DNA of 64,000 bases, taken from positions 124,001 to 188,000 of the forward strand of contig NZ_JAAILI010000080.1 of assembly GCF_012650175.1 (NCBI RefSeq), in the 5' to 3' direction. Below the pieces are notes generated by a model that was given only the letters and a program-made list of their open reading frames with translations, was not told the origin of the DNA and did no database searches. Shown piece after piece: positions 19,100 through 26,925 of this stretch (positions are counted from its first letter, which is position 1; every line of letters starts with the position of its first letter). This DNA is from Sphingomonas sp. S2M10 (GTDB lineage Bacteria; Pseudomonadota; Alphaproteobacteria; Sphingomonadales; Sphingomonadaceae). Position numbers and translations under genes: made by a program.

Positions 19100-19342
19100 A
19101 TGACTGACCGTGCAGAAATCTTCGACATCGTCGCCGCGCAGATCGAACCCTTCAACAAGAAGGGCGTCGCGCTTTCCGAAACCACCACCTTCGCCGGCGA
19201 TCTCGAATGGGACAGCCTGACGGTGATGGATTTCGTCGCCGCGATCGAGGACGAGTTCGACATCGTCATCACCATGAACATGCAGGCCGAGATCGAGAAT
19301 GTCGGCCAGCTGGTCGATGCCGTGCAGAAGCTCAAGGGCTGA
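19100..19342 (+). CDS. Acyl carrier protein dedicated to serine palmitoyltransferase
   Basis: An 80-residue acyl carrier protein. The phosphopantetheine site is Ser39 in GDLEWDSLTVMDF, and the rest is acidic and helical as expected. It ends 5 bp before spt. In Caulobacter the ACP beside spt delivers the fatty acyl group that Spt condenses with serine, instead of acyl-CoA, and I infer the same here. It is distinct from the housekeeping AcpP (the usual DSLD is DSLT). The upstream FkbH-like protein could use the same carrier. Confidence 0.9.
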   Translation: MTDRAEIFDIVAAQIEPFNKKGVALSETTTFAGDLEWDSLTVMDFVAAIEDEFDIVITMNMQAEIENVGQLVDAVQKLKG

Positions 19343-19347
19343 CCGCC

Positions 19348-20550
19348 ATGACCGACCTGATGAGCAAGTTCGACGGCCTGATCGCCGAGCGCCAGGCGCT
19401 GCTCGACAGCGGCGTGATCGATCCGTTCGCGATCGTGATGGAGCAGGTCAAATCGCCGACCGAGGCGGTGATCAAGGGCAAGGACACCATCCTGCTCGGC
19501 ACCTACAACTATATGGGCATGACGTTCGATCCGGACGTGATCCAGGCCGGCAAGGACGCGCTCGACCAGTTCGGCTCGGGCACCAATGGCAGCCGCATGC
19601 TCAACGGCACTTTCCGCGACCATATGGAAGTCGAGCAGGCGCTGCGCGACTTCTACGGCGTGTCGGGCGCGATCGTGTTCTCCACCGGCTATATGGCCAA
19701 TCTGGGCATGCTCTCGACGCTGGCCGGCAAGGGCGAGTATATCATCCTCGACGCCGACAGCCACGCCTCGATCTATGACGGCTGCAAGCAGGGCAATGCC
19801 GAGATCGTCCGTTTCCGCCACAATGACGTGACCGATCTCGACAAGCGCCTCGGCCGCCTGCCGGCCGAAGCGGGCAAGCTGGTGGTGCTGGAGGGCGTCT
19901 ATTCGATGCTCGGCGACATCGCGCCGCTGAAAGAGATGGTCGCCGTCGCCAAGAAGCACGGCGCGATGGTGCTGGTCGACGAAGCGCATTCGATGGGCTT
20001 TTTCGGCCCCAATGGCCGCGGCGTGTACGAGGACCAGGGGCTCGAAGCGGACGTCGATTTCGTCGTCGGCACCTTCTCCAAATCGGTCGGCACCGTCGGC
20101 GGCTTCTGCATCTCGAATCACCCCAAGTTCGAGGCGATCCGGCTGGCCTGCCGCCCCTATATCTTCACCGCCTCGCTGCCCCCCAGCGTGGTGGCGACCG
20201 CGGCGACCTCTATCCGCAAGCTGATGACCGCGCACGAGAAGCGCGCCCGGCTGTGGGAAAACGCCCGCGCGCTGCACGGCGGCCTCACCGAAATGGGCTT
20301 CAAGCTCGGCACCGAAAAGCCGGAAAGCGCGATCGTCGCGGTAATCCTGGAGGACCAGGAACAGGCGGTAATGATGTGGCAGGCGCTGCTGGAGAACGGC
20401 CTGTACGTCAACATGGCGCGCCCGCCGGCGACTCCGGCCGGCACTTTCCTGCTGCGTTGCTCGCTCTGCGCCGAGCACCGCCCCGAGCAGATCGAGCGGG
20501 TGCTGGGCATGTTCCGCGCGGCCGGCCAGGCCGTCGGGGTGATTGCCTAA
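19348..20550 (+). CDS. spt: Serine palmitoyltransferase
   Basis: A PLP-dependent alpha-oxoamine synthase, 400 residues, catalysing decarboxylative condensation of L-serine with an acyl thioester to 3-ketosphinganine, the first step of sphingolipid synthesis. The PLP lysine is Lys245 in GTFSKSVGTVGGF. The His that stacks on the cofactor is His139 in DADSHASIYDG, and LVDEAHSMGFFG carries the Asp/His pair. The GTFSKSVGTVGGFC segment is nearly the hallmark of the soluble Sphingomonas SPT. The ATG at 19348 directly follows acp; the longer frame upstream is shadow. It is probably transcribed with cerR, the FkbH-like gene and acp. Confidence 0.93.
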   Translation: MTDLMSKFDGLIAERQALLDSGVIDPFAIVMEQVKSPTEAVIKGKDTILLGTYNYMGMTFDPDVIQAGKDALDQFGSGTNGSRMLNGTFRDHMEVEQALRDFYGVSGAIVFSTGYMANLGMLSTLAGKGEYIILDADSHASIYDGCKQGNAEIVRFRHNDVTDLDKRLGRLPAEAGKLVVLEGVYSMLGDIAPLKEMVAVAKKHGAMVLVDEAHSMGFFGPNGRGVYEDQGLEADVDFVVGTFSKSVGTVGGFCISNHPKFEAIRLACRPYIFTASLPPSVVATAATSIRKLMTAHEKRARLWENARALHGGLTEMGFKLGTEKPESAIVAVILEDQEQAVMMWQALLENGLYVNMARPPATPAGTFLLRCSLCAEHRPEQIERVLGMFRAAGQAVGVIA

Positions 20551-20595
20551 GCGGCCCTTTTCACGGTCGATCCAAGCGCCTAGAGTCGGGGCTGG

Positions 20596-22560
20596 ATGAG
20601 CGAAGCGATCCCGTCTCTGGACCGTTCGGTTCGCGCCAAGAACTGGCGCCTCGTGCTGCTGGGTGCACTGGCGGTCGCCGGCGTGCTCGTGCTCGGCGCG
20701 CTGATCCTGATCCAGCAGCGCACCGATCTGGAGCGCGATCGCGCCATTGCACTCCAGCAGCACAGTTTCGAAGTGATCCTGCGTGCCAACCAGCTGTCGG
20801 GCGGCATCGCTTCGGCAGAGGCGGCGCTTGGCCGATACGTGGTCAGCGCGGACCGCAATCTCGGCCAGCAATATGCCGATCAATGGGGCAAGGCGGGCGA
20901 ACAGCTCCAGCGCCTGCGCCAGCTGACCGGCGACAATCCGACGCTGTTCGCGCAGGTCCGGCAGCTCCAGCGGGCCTTTGCCGAGCGCGGCAAGGAGCTG
21001 GACGCCACTGCGCTCTATACCACCTTCAAGCGCAACAGCGACGCGTTCGGCGCCTATTATCAGGTCCGCGAAAGCCCGGCGCGCAAGCAGGTGGAGGCGA
21101 TCCTCGACGATATCGTCGAGCAGGAACGCCGCCTGTTGCGCAACCGCACCCTGGCTGCGGCGCAATTGATCGAGAACAGCAGCTATGCCTCGCGCGTGCT
21201 CAGCGGCTTCGGTCTGGTGATCGCGCTGGGCGCGGTCATCTTCGGCTGGCTGGCGATCGAGGCGCAGGGCGACCGCGCGCTCGCGGATGCCGATGCCGCC
21301 TGGGAACGCGAGCGCGCCGGTCAGCTGCGGGAGGCGGTCGCCGCCGCCACCGCCCAGCTGCGCGAGGAAGCGCGGGAGCGCGAGGGCGCCGAGGCCAAGC
21401 TGCGCCAGGCGCAGAAGATGGACGCGGTGGGCCAGCTGACCGGCGGCATTGCGCATGATTTCAACAATATGCTGGCGGTCGTGCTGGGCGGCGTGGAACT
21501 GGCGCGCCGCCAGATCCATAGCGACCCCCAGGAGGCGGCGCGTCACCTCGACAATGCGATGGAGGGCGCCCACCGCGCCGCCGCGCTCACCCGCCAGTTG
21601 CTCGCCTTTTCGCGCTCCGAATCGCTCGCGCCCGAGGCGGTGGATGCCGGAGCCTTGATTCGCGGCATGCGCGATCTGCTCGATCGTACGCTGGGCGACG
21701 CGATTCGCGTCGAGGCGCAGGATCGCGGGATGGGGTGGCGAATCTGGGTCGATCGGCACCAGCTGGAGAATGCGGTGCTGAACCTCGCGGTCAACGCGCG
21801 CGACGCGATGAACGGACGCGGCGCGCTGGTGATCGTCACCGGCGAAGCGCGGCTGGAGGCCAACGAAGTTGGGCAGTGCGCGGCCGGTGACTATGTTTCG
21901 GTCGCGGTGCGCGATACCGGCTGCGGGATGACGCCCCAGGTGCTGGAGCGCGTGTTCGAACCCTTCTTCACCACCAAGCCGGTGGGCAAGGGGACCGGGT
22001 TGGGGCTCAGCCAGATTTTCGGCTTCGTTCGCCAGTCCGGCGGAGGCATCGCCATCGAGACGGCGCCGGACGAGGGGACCACCGTGACTCTCTACCTGCC
22101 GCGCTACAAGGGCGCGGTCACCGGCGCGCCGTCGGCGCCGGCGAAGATCGACCTGGCCGAGGACAAGAACGGCGATGCCTATGACATCCTTGTCGTCGAG
22201 GACGATCCCCGCGTTCTCGCGGCAACCCTGGCGGCATTGCACGAACTCGGGCACCGCGCAGTCGGCTGCGCCGATCCGTTGACCGCGCCGACCGCGATCG
22301 AGGCGATGGCCGCGCTCGATCTGATCATGACCGACGTGCTGATGCCGGGCCAGACCGGACCGGAGATGATCGCGGCGGTCGAGGCGCAGCTGCGCGGTGC
22401 GGCGGTGCTGTTCGTTACCGGCTTCACGGGCGAGGCCAGTCCCGAGCAACTGCGCGACCGCCCGGTGCTGCGCAAGCCGTTCACCGTGGCGGCCTTGTCC
22501 CGGGCGGTGCGCGAAGCGGTGGCCGGCGAGGCGAAGCGGGTGGCGCAGGCAGCAGAATAA
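20596..22560 (+). CDS. CHASE3-type hybrid sensor histidine kinase
   Basis: A 654-residue membrane sensor. Two membrane helices (about residues 18-42 and 195-215) flank a roughly 150-residue periplasmic region that resembles CHASE3. A coiled-coil linker follows, then the HisKA box GQLTGGIAHDFNNML (His287), the HATPase_c motifs NAVLNLAVNARDAM, DTGCGM and GKGTGLGLS, and a C-terminal receiver domain with phospho-acceptor Asp580 in LIMTDVLMPG. The signal and output are unknown; no separate response regulator is adjacent. It starts 46 bp after spt on the same strand, so co-expression with the sphingolipid genes is possible. Confidence 0.9.
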   Translation: MSEAIPSLDRSVRAKNWRLVLLGALAVAGVLVLGALILIQQRTDLERDRAIALQQHSFEVILRANQLSGGIASAEAALGRYVVSADRNLGQQYADQWGKAGEQLQRLRQLTGDNPTLFAQVRQLQRAFAERGKELDATALYTTFKRNSDAFGAYYQVRESPARKQVEAILDDIVEQERRLLRNRTLAAAQLIENSSYASRVLSGFGLVIALGAVIFGWLAIEAQGDRALADADAAWERERAGQLREAVAAATAQLREEAREREGAEAKLRQAQKMDAVGQLTGGIAHDFNNMLAVVLGGVELARRQIHSDPQEAARHLDNAMEGAHRAAALTRQLLAFSRSESLAPEAVDAGALIRGMRDLLDRTLGDAIRVEAQDRGMGWRIWVDRHQLENAVLNLAVNARDAMNGRGALVIVTGEARLEANEVGQCAAGDYVSVAVRDTGCGMTPQVLERVFEPFFTTKPVGKGTGLGLSQIFGFVRQSGGGIAIETAPDEGTTVTLYLPRYKGAVTGAPSAPAKIDLAEDKNGDAYDILVVEDDPRVLAATLAALHELGHRAVGCADPLTAPTAIEAMAALDLIMTDVLMPGQTGPEMIAAVEAQLRGAAVLFVTGFTGEASPEQLRDRPVLRKPFTVAALSRAVREAVAGEAKRVAQAAE

Positions 22561-22818
22561 CAGCGACGGTAAATATCCGCGCGGGTGCAGCATTGCGGCC
22601 GCGGCGCCGTGGTCGAGCGATGTCGCCGCCGTCCGATCCGGGTCATCGTGGCCGGGCTCCGTTAAGGCAAAAGTAACCAAGTAAAAATCTTGGCATAAAG
22701 AACATGATAAGGATTGATCGTCCAAAGGGGGCGGGCAGGACGCAACAGCGCCTTGTCTATGATCGGCAGTTTCGACCTTGGCCGCAGAAGCGGCTATAGT
22801 TCCAAGAAGGAAGTTCCA

Positions 22819-23676
22819 ATGGCATTTTCGGTTAACACGAACGTCGGCGCAATGGCGGCTCTCCAGAGCCTGACCTCGACCCAGAAGGACCTGGCCACCA
22901 CCCAGAGCCGCATCAACACCGGCATGGCGGTGTCCTCGACCAAGGACGACTCGGCACAGTACACGATCGCGCAGGGCCTCCGTGGCGACCTGGGCGGCCT
23001 CAAGGCGGTTTCGTCGTCGCTCAGCCGCGCCAAGAGCGTGACCGACGTCGCCGTTGCCGGCGCCGAGCAGATCTCCGACATCGTGAACCAGATGAAGGCG
23101 AAGGCCACGCAGGCGGCCGACGCGGGCATCGACACCTCGACCCGTGACGCGCTGAACAAGGACTTCACCGCGCTGCGCGACCAGATCACCACGATCGTCA
23201 ACGCGTCGGACTTCAACGGCACGAACCTGCTGAAGGCTTCGGGCGGCACCGTGACCGCGCTGCAGTCGCTGCAGGACTCGGACACGACCTCGGCCACCAC
23301 CTGGAACCCGGACTCGCTCAGCGTTGCGAACCAGGGCCTCGACCTTGGCGGCTCGACGATCACCGTCGCTTCGACCGGCAACATCAGCTCGCAGGCCGAT
23401 GCGCAGGCGATGGTCGACACGCTGACCACCACCCAGTCGAACCTGAAGACCACGCTCAGCACGCTCGGTGCGGCTTCGCGCAAGATCGACGCGCAGTCGA
23501 CCTTCACCAGCAAGCTGTCGGACGTGATCGACGGCGGCATCGGCAACCTTGTCGACGCCGACCTGGCGAAGGAATCTGCGCGCCTGCAGGCCCTGCAGGT
23601 CAAGCAGCAGCTCGGTGTTCAGGCTCTGTCGATCGCCAACCAGGCGCCGCAGACGATCACGTCGCTGTTCCGCTAA
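22819..23676 (+). CDS. Flagellin
   Basis: A 285-residue flagellin, the subunit of the flagellar filament, exported through the flagellar type III system. The conserved N-terminal D0/D1 region (AFSVNTNVGAMAALQSL, then NTGMAVSSTKDDSAQYTIA) and C-terminal D1/D0 region (LAKESARLQALQVKQQLGVQ through SLFR) are intact; the central variable domain is short. The ATG at 22819 follows AAGAAGGAAG. Codon use is strongly biased, suggesting high expression. No other flagellar gene is in the window. The 258-bp leader shows no clear sigma-54 GG-N10-GC element. A strong terminator follows. Confidence 0.93.
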   Translation: MAFSVNTNVGAMAALQSLTSTQKDLATTQSRINTGMAVSSTKDDSAQYTIAQGLRGDLGGLKAVSSSLSRAKSVTDVAVAGAEQISDIVNQMKAKATQAADAGIDTSTRDALNKDFTALRDQITTIVNASDFNGTNLLKASGGTVTALQSLQDSDTTSATTWNPDSLSVANQGLDLGGSTITVASTGNISSQADAQAMVDTLTTTQSNLKTTLSTLGAASRKIDAQSTFTSKLSDVIDGGIGNLVDADLAKESARLQALQVKQQLGVQALSIANQAPQTITSLFR

Positions 23677-23717
23677 TAGCCCAAGGCCCCAACCCTGGGG
23701 GGCCAAAGGCTTGCAAG

Positions 23718-23752
23718 GAGGTCGGGATGGTATGCCATCCCGGCCTCTTTTC
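23718..23752 (+). terminator. Rho-independent terminator of the flagellin gene
   Basis: A 13-bp stem (GAGGTCGGGATGG with CCATCCCGGCCTC, one G-T wobble) with a TATG loop, followed by TTTTCGTTT. It lies 40 bp after the flagellin stop and fits a highly expressed gene. Confidence 0.9.
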
Positions 23753-23782
23753 GTTTGGCGGGCGCGTGCCGCGACCGCGCCG

Positions 23783-24370
23783 CTATGTGGCGGAGTCGAT
23801 CCGCTGACGCAGCATCGCCGCCGCCAGCGCGCGCGCCTGGTCGCGCGGCAGGCCGAGCGCCCGCGCCATCGGCGCCCCGAGCAGCGCGTCGCCCAGCGCC
23901 ATCAGCGTCAGCTGCAGCGTCTCCTCGCGCAGCGGCGCGCGCGCGTCCTGGCCCTCGCTGATCCGGTCGACCAGGCGATGGATCGCCTCGAGAATGGGGT
24001 CCAGCGCGTCCCGGTTGCCGGTGAGCAGCATCCAGCTGGCCAGCGCGCCCGCGCCCTCACGACCAAAGGCATCGAAGGTCAGGTCCACGACCTCGCGCAG
24101 ATTATGATCCCCGCTGCGGGCGCGCAGCACGGCCTCGCCGATCTTGGCGGTCACCGCATCCGCCATGCTCGCCGCCAGCGCCTTTTGCAGGCCGGCGGCC
24201 GAGCCGAAATGGTGAAGCAGATTGGCATGGGTGCGGCCGATCCGCGCGGCCACCGCCTTGAGCGTGACCGCCTGCGGGCCGTCCTCGATCAGCAGCGTTC
24301 GCGCGGCTTCCAACGCGGCATCGCGCGATTCTTCCGGGGAGAGGCGCCGGCGCGCCGCCGTGCTCGTCAA
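23783..24370 (-). CDS. TetR/AcrR family transcriptional regulator
   Basis: A 195-residue repressor. The N-terminal helix-turn-helix spans about residues 14-58 (SRDAALEAARTLLIEDG, VTLKAVAARIGRTHANLLHH), followed by an all-helical ligand domain. The N-terminus is typical, so it appears full length. An inverted pair GTCAAC/GTTGAC lies at the start codon (24366-24371 and 24393-24398), a possible autoregulatory operator. No obvious target sits next to it: the neighbours are flagellin (convergent) and a GNAT gene (upstream, same strand). Ligand unknown. Confidence 0.85.
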   Translation of the reverse strand: MTSTAARRRLSPEESRDAALEAARTLLIEDGPQAVTLKAVAARIGRTHANLLHHFGSAAGLQKALAASMADAVTAKIGEAVLRARSGDHNLREVVDLTFDAFGREGAGALASWMLLTGNRDALDPILEAIHRLVDRISEGQDARAPLREETLQLTLMALGDALLGAPMARALGLPRDQARALAAAMLRQRIDSAT

Positions 24371-24431
24371 CGTGTGGGCCTTGTGTCCATTGGTTGACGG
24401 CTTAGTCGAGCTTGGCGGGCGGGGGAAGCGG

Positions 24432-24454
24432 CCTCCCCGGCCATGCCGGGGAGG
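24432..24454. terminator. Palindromic hairpin after the GNAT gene
   Basis: CCTCCCCGGC and GCCGGGGAGG form a perfect 10-bp stem around CAT, 13 bp beyond the stop of the minus-strand GNAT gene. There is no T-run, so it could be a weak terminator or a palindromic repeat unit. Confidence 0.45.
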
Positions 24455-24466
24455 TGGAGAGCCGAT

Positions 24467-25012
24467 TTACGCCGCGAGCCGGGGCTCCGGACCCTGTCTG
24501 CAATCCTCGGCTTCCAGTTCCAGCTCGAACCGCGCGCAGGCGACTTCGCCGTTGCGACCCTTGGACCACATCGGCTCCACCCGTCCGGTCGGCCGAAAGC
24601 CGAGCTTGCGCAGCACACGGCCGGAAGCGGGATTGTCGACAAAGTGGCCGGAGGTGACGCGCCGGATGCCTGCCGCGCGGGCCGCGGCCAGCACGCCGCG
24701 CGCCGCCTCGGTCGCATAGCCCTTGCCCCAGGCGCCGGGTGTGAACCAGTAGCCGAGCTCATGCGTCTCGTTGCCGGCCGGATCGATACCGACGCAGCCG
24801 ATCAGTGCCACCGCGCCCGCCTGATGCTCGAACACCAGGAAGCGCGTGTCGGTCCAATGCGCAAGGAAGGTCTCGGCCGCTTCGATCGAATAGGGCCAGG
24901 GCGCGCGCGACAGGTTGCGCACGACGGCCTCATGGTCGATCGCCCGGGCAAGGGCGGGGGCGTCCTCGGGCCAGCCGGGACGTAACGTGAGTCTTTGGGT
25001 CCGCACGAACAT
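24467..25012 (-). CDS. GNAT family N-acetyltransferase (RimJ/RimL type)
   Basis: A 181-residue acetyl-CoA-dependent transferase of the Acetyltransf_3 group. It starts with MFVRTQRLTLRPGWPEDAP, the typical N-terminal strand of this group, and continues with ELGYWFTPGAWGKGYATEAA, whose Gly-rich loop binds acetyl-CoA, then VDNPASGRVLRKLGFRPTG. The ATG at 25012 has GAGGAG just upstream; a longer frame starts 36 bp earlier without a ribosome site. The substrate (ribosomal protein N-terminus or small amine) cannot be told. It lies downstream of the rplU-rpmA terminator and is likely transcribed separately. Confidence 0.85.
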   Translation of the reverse strand: MFVRTQRLTLRPGWPEDAPALARAIDHEAVVRNLSRAPWPYSIEAAETFLAHWTDTRFLVFEHQAGAVALIGCVGIDPAGNETHELGYWFTPGAWGKGYATEAARGVLAAARAAGIRRVTSGHFVDNPASGRVLRKLGFRPTGRVEPMWSKGRNGEVACARFELELEAEDCRQGPEPRLAA

Positions 25013-25093
25013 GACCACTCTCCTCGGTCCTGCGGCTTCTCTGCGCACGCCACTATGGCATGGCTGTTTCGCCGCGGTGTCAGGGGAGCAATA

Positions 25094-25128
25094 AAAAAGG
25101 GAGACCGGGGCGACCCGTCTCCCTTTTT
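25094..25128 (-). terminator. Bidirectional terminator of the rplU-rpmA operon
   Basis: AAAAAGGGAGAC pairs with GTCTCCCTTTTT around a C-rich inner loop that can pair further (CGGG/CCCG). A/T tracts on both sides make it work in either direction. It lies about 60 bp after the rpmA stop. Confidence 0.9.
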
Positions 25129-25186
25129 GCGTTGGTTCATCCGAACCCGGGTCGCCCTGGTGGGCAACCCGTACGGTCGCCCGATG

Positions 25187-25456
25187 TTACTCGGCCGCCT
25201 CGGCAATCATGTCTACGGAGCAGAACTTGCGACCAAGCTTGCCTTCCTTGAACGACACGCGGCCTTCGACGAGCGCGAAAAGGGTATGGTCCTTGCCCAT
25301 GCCCACGTTCACGCCCGGGTAGAATTTGGTGCCGCGCTGACGCACGAGGATGTTGCCGGCGAGAACCGTCTCGCCGCCGAACTTCTTTACGCCAAGACGG
25401 CGGCCAGCAGAGTCGCGACCGTTGCGGGACGAGCCGCCTGCCTTCTTATGTGCCAT
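25187..25456 (-). CDS. rpmA: 50S ribosomal protein L27
   Basis: An 89-residue large-subunit protein whose N-terminal tail reaches the peptidyl-transferase centre. The sequence begins [20 protein letters not shown], the invariant L27 start, without the cleavable N-terminal extension found in Firmicutes. It continues with the expected LGVKKFGGE and QRGTKFYPG segments. It is second in an operon with rplU, 30 bp downstream of it, the standard arrangement, and is followed by a strong terminator. Confidence 0.98.
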   Translation of the reverse strand: MAHKKAGGSSRNGRDSAGRRLGVKKFGGETVLAGNILVRQRGTKFYPGVNVGMGKDHTLFALVEGRVSFKEGKLGRKFCSVDMIAEAAE

Positions 25457-25486
25457 TGTCTATACTCCTCGAGTCTCGTCAGTCGC

Positions 25487-25792
25487 TTACTGGGCCGCGC
25501 CGATGGCAGTGATCTTGAGGATCGTGTGCTGCTGGCGATGGCCGTTCTTGCGGCGATAGTTGTGACGACGACGCTTCTTGAAGACGATGACCTTCTCGCC
25601 CTTCGCCTGCGCGACGATTTCGGCAGAAACGGTCAGGCCGTCGGTAGCCTTCAGCTCGCCGCCTTCGCCGGCCAGCAGGACGTCGCCCAGCGTCACCGAC
25701 GAACCGGCTTCGCCGTCGAGCTTCTCGACGACGATCTTGTCTCCCGCGGCAACGCGATACTGCTTGCCGCCCGTGCGCACGATAGCGAACAT
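25487..25792 (-). CDS. rplU: 50S ribosomal protein L21
   Basis: A 101-residue 23S-rRNA-binding protein. It begins [18 protein letters not shown] and includes the basic signature [19 protein letters not shown]. The ATG at 25792 is chosen from the family start and the AGAAGAGACC upstream; the open frame extends 31 codons further with no similarity. It is the first gene of the rplU-rpmA operon. Confidence 0.98.
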   Translation of the reverse strand: MFAIVRTGGKQYRVAAGDKIVVEKLDGEAGSSVTLGDVLLAGEGGELKATDGLTVSAEIVAQAKGEKVIVFKKRRRHNYRRKNGHRQQHTILKITAIGAAQ

Positions 25793-25928
25793 CGGTCTCT
25801 TCTCTGGTTCAAATGCATGTGCCCGCCAAGGTTGCACCTCGGCAGGAGGAAGGGCGCAGCTATGCGATGGGGGCGGGATTGTCAACCGTTCCGCAAGACG
25901 AAACTGCGATTTTCCGAGTCACCCGCGC

Positions 25929-26309
25929 TCAGTGGCGATGATTCGGCTTCAACCGGTAGCGACCCGCCGCGAAGCTGTCGAAAAGCCCGCTGATTCCGGG
26001 ATGGTCGACCGGCTCGTCGCTGTCGTCGGCCACCAGATTCTGCTGGCTGACATAGGCGATATAGGTCGACTCGGCATTTTCGGCGAGCAGATGGTAGAAG
26101 GGCTGGTCCTTGGCCGGCCGCATGTCGACGGGGATCGAATCATACCATTCGTCGGTGTTCGCAAAGACCGGGTCTACGTCGAAGATCACGCCGCGGAAAT
26201 CGAGCAGGCGGTGGCGGACGACGTCGCCGATGGCGAAGCGCGCGCTGGCGATCGGCGGCACCGGGGTGCCGGAGTCGATGGAAAGAAGCGAGCCGTTGGT
26301 TTCTGACAT
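25929..26309 (-). CDS. hspQ: Heat shock protein HspQ (YccV-like)
   Basis: A 126-residue hemimethylated-DNA-binding/YccV-like domain protein. The domain runs from about residue 22 (SARFAIGDVVRHRLLDFRGV) through DPVFANTDEWYDSIPVDMRP and DQPFYHLLAENAESTYIAYV. In Escherichia coli, HspQ is a specificity factor and allosteric activator of Lon protease. The protein is longer than the E. coli form because of a 20-residue N-terminal extension. It is transcribed toward rplU with a 137-bp gap. Confidence 0.88.
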   Translation of the reverse strand: MSETNGSLLSIDSGTPVPPIASARFAIGDVVRHRLLDFRGVIFDVDPVFANTDEWYDSIPVDMRPAKDQPFYHLLAENAESTYIAYVSQQNLVADDSDEPVDHPGISGLFDSFAAGRYRLKPNHRH

Positions 26310-26524
26310 GGCATCAATCTAGGGGTGCGGCGTCGGTACGGCAACGGTGCCGCGCCGCCGCGATCCCGATACGGGAAGTCGCGTCCTGCAGCAGGGCGAT
26401 GCCGGCACCCCGAAAAAACTTGAAGCTTGCCGCTTGCGGGCCCCAAAGCTTTGCGCTAGTGGCCGCGCCTCACAGCGACCGGTACGCGGTTCGGGCCATC
26501 CCGAAGGTGCGTATCCTCCCATGC

Positions 26525-26616
<92 letters not shown>

Positions 26617-26665
26617 GGGCTTCCGAGGCCACGCCCCAGCGCCTCGCAAGAACGCCAAACATGGC

Positions 26666-26848
26666 TCAGCGGAACAGGTCGCGCACTTCCTCTATCGCGC
26701 GTACGCGCCGGTCCAACTCGCCATCGGTAGCGAACGGGGATGGCGTGACCCGCAGCACCAGCCGAGGCACGTCGCCGATGCGATCCGCCCGATAGCGGCG
26801 CTTCCCGCCAATCTCCGAAATTCCCGACGTCCGCTCAATACATAGCCC
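26666..26848 (-). pseudogene. C-terminal remnant of a fold-type I PLP enzyme (ALAS-like)
   Basis: On the minus strand one frame reads YRADRIGDVPRLVLRVTP, then SPFATDGELDRRVRAIEE, then VRDLFR and a stop. The LRVTPSPxxTDxEID pattern resembles the C-terminus of 5-aminolevulinate synthase or related PLP enzymes. An in-frame stop lies about 30 bp further upstream and there is no start or ribosome site, so only the tail of a gene is present. The family call is tentative. It lies 50 bp from tRNA-Ser, at the edge of the accessory block. Confidence 0.35.
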
Positions 26849-26887
26849 CGGACTTGACGTACCCCCCTCGGCGCTTCACAGGCGCGG

Positions 26888-26902
26888 TGATACAACATAT
26901 CA
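26888..26902 (+). promoter_or_regulatory. Candidate metalloregulator operator, site 1
   Basis: TGATACAACATATCA, a 5-5-5 inverted repeat (TGATA/TATCA). It contains the 11-mer TGATACAACAT found upstream of two other metal-related units in this window. It ends about 24 bp before the receptor start codon, over the probable promoter or leader. Confidence 0.6.
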
Positions 26903-26925
26903 TCATACGTTGAAGGGGGTCCTTG

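Noticed and set aside
22561-22818. Sigma-54 promoter for flagellin
   Set aside because: Several TGGC words occur, but none has GC ten bases after GG.
18982-23706. A 1574-codon open frame on the minus strand antisense to acp, spt, the kinase and flagellin
   Set aside because: High GC and codon bias of the real plus-strand genes remove stops from this frame. The translation is Arg/Asp/Gly/His-rich with no domain, and the sense genes are certain.
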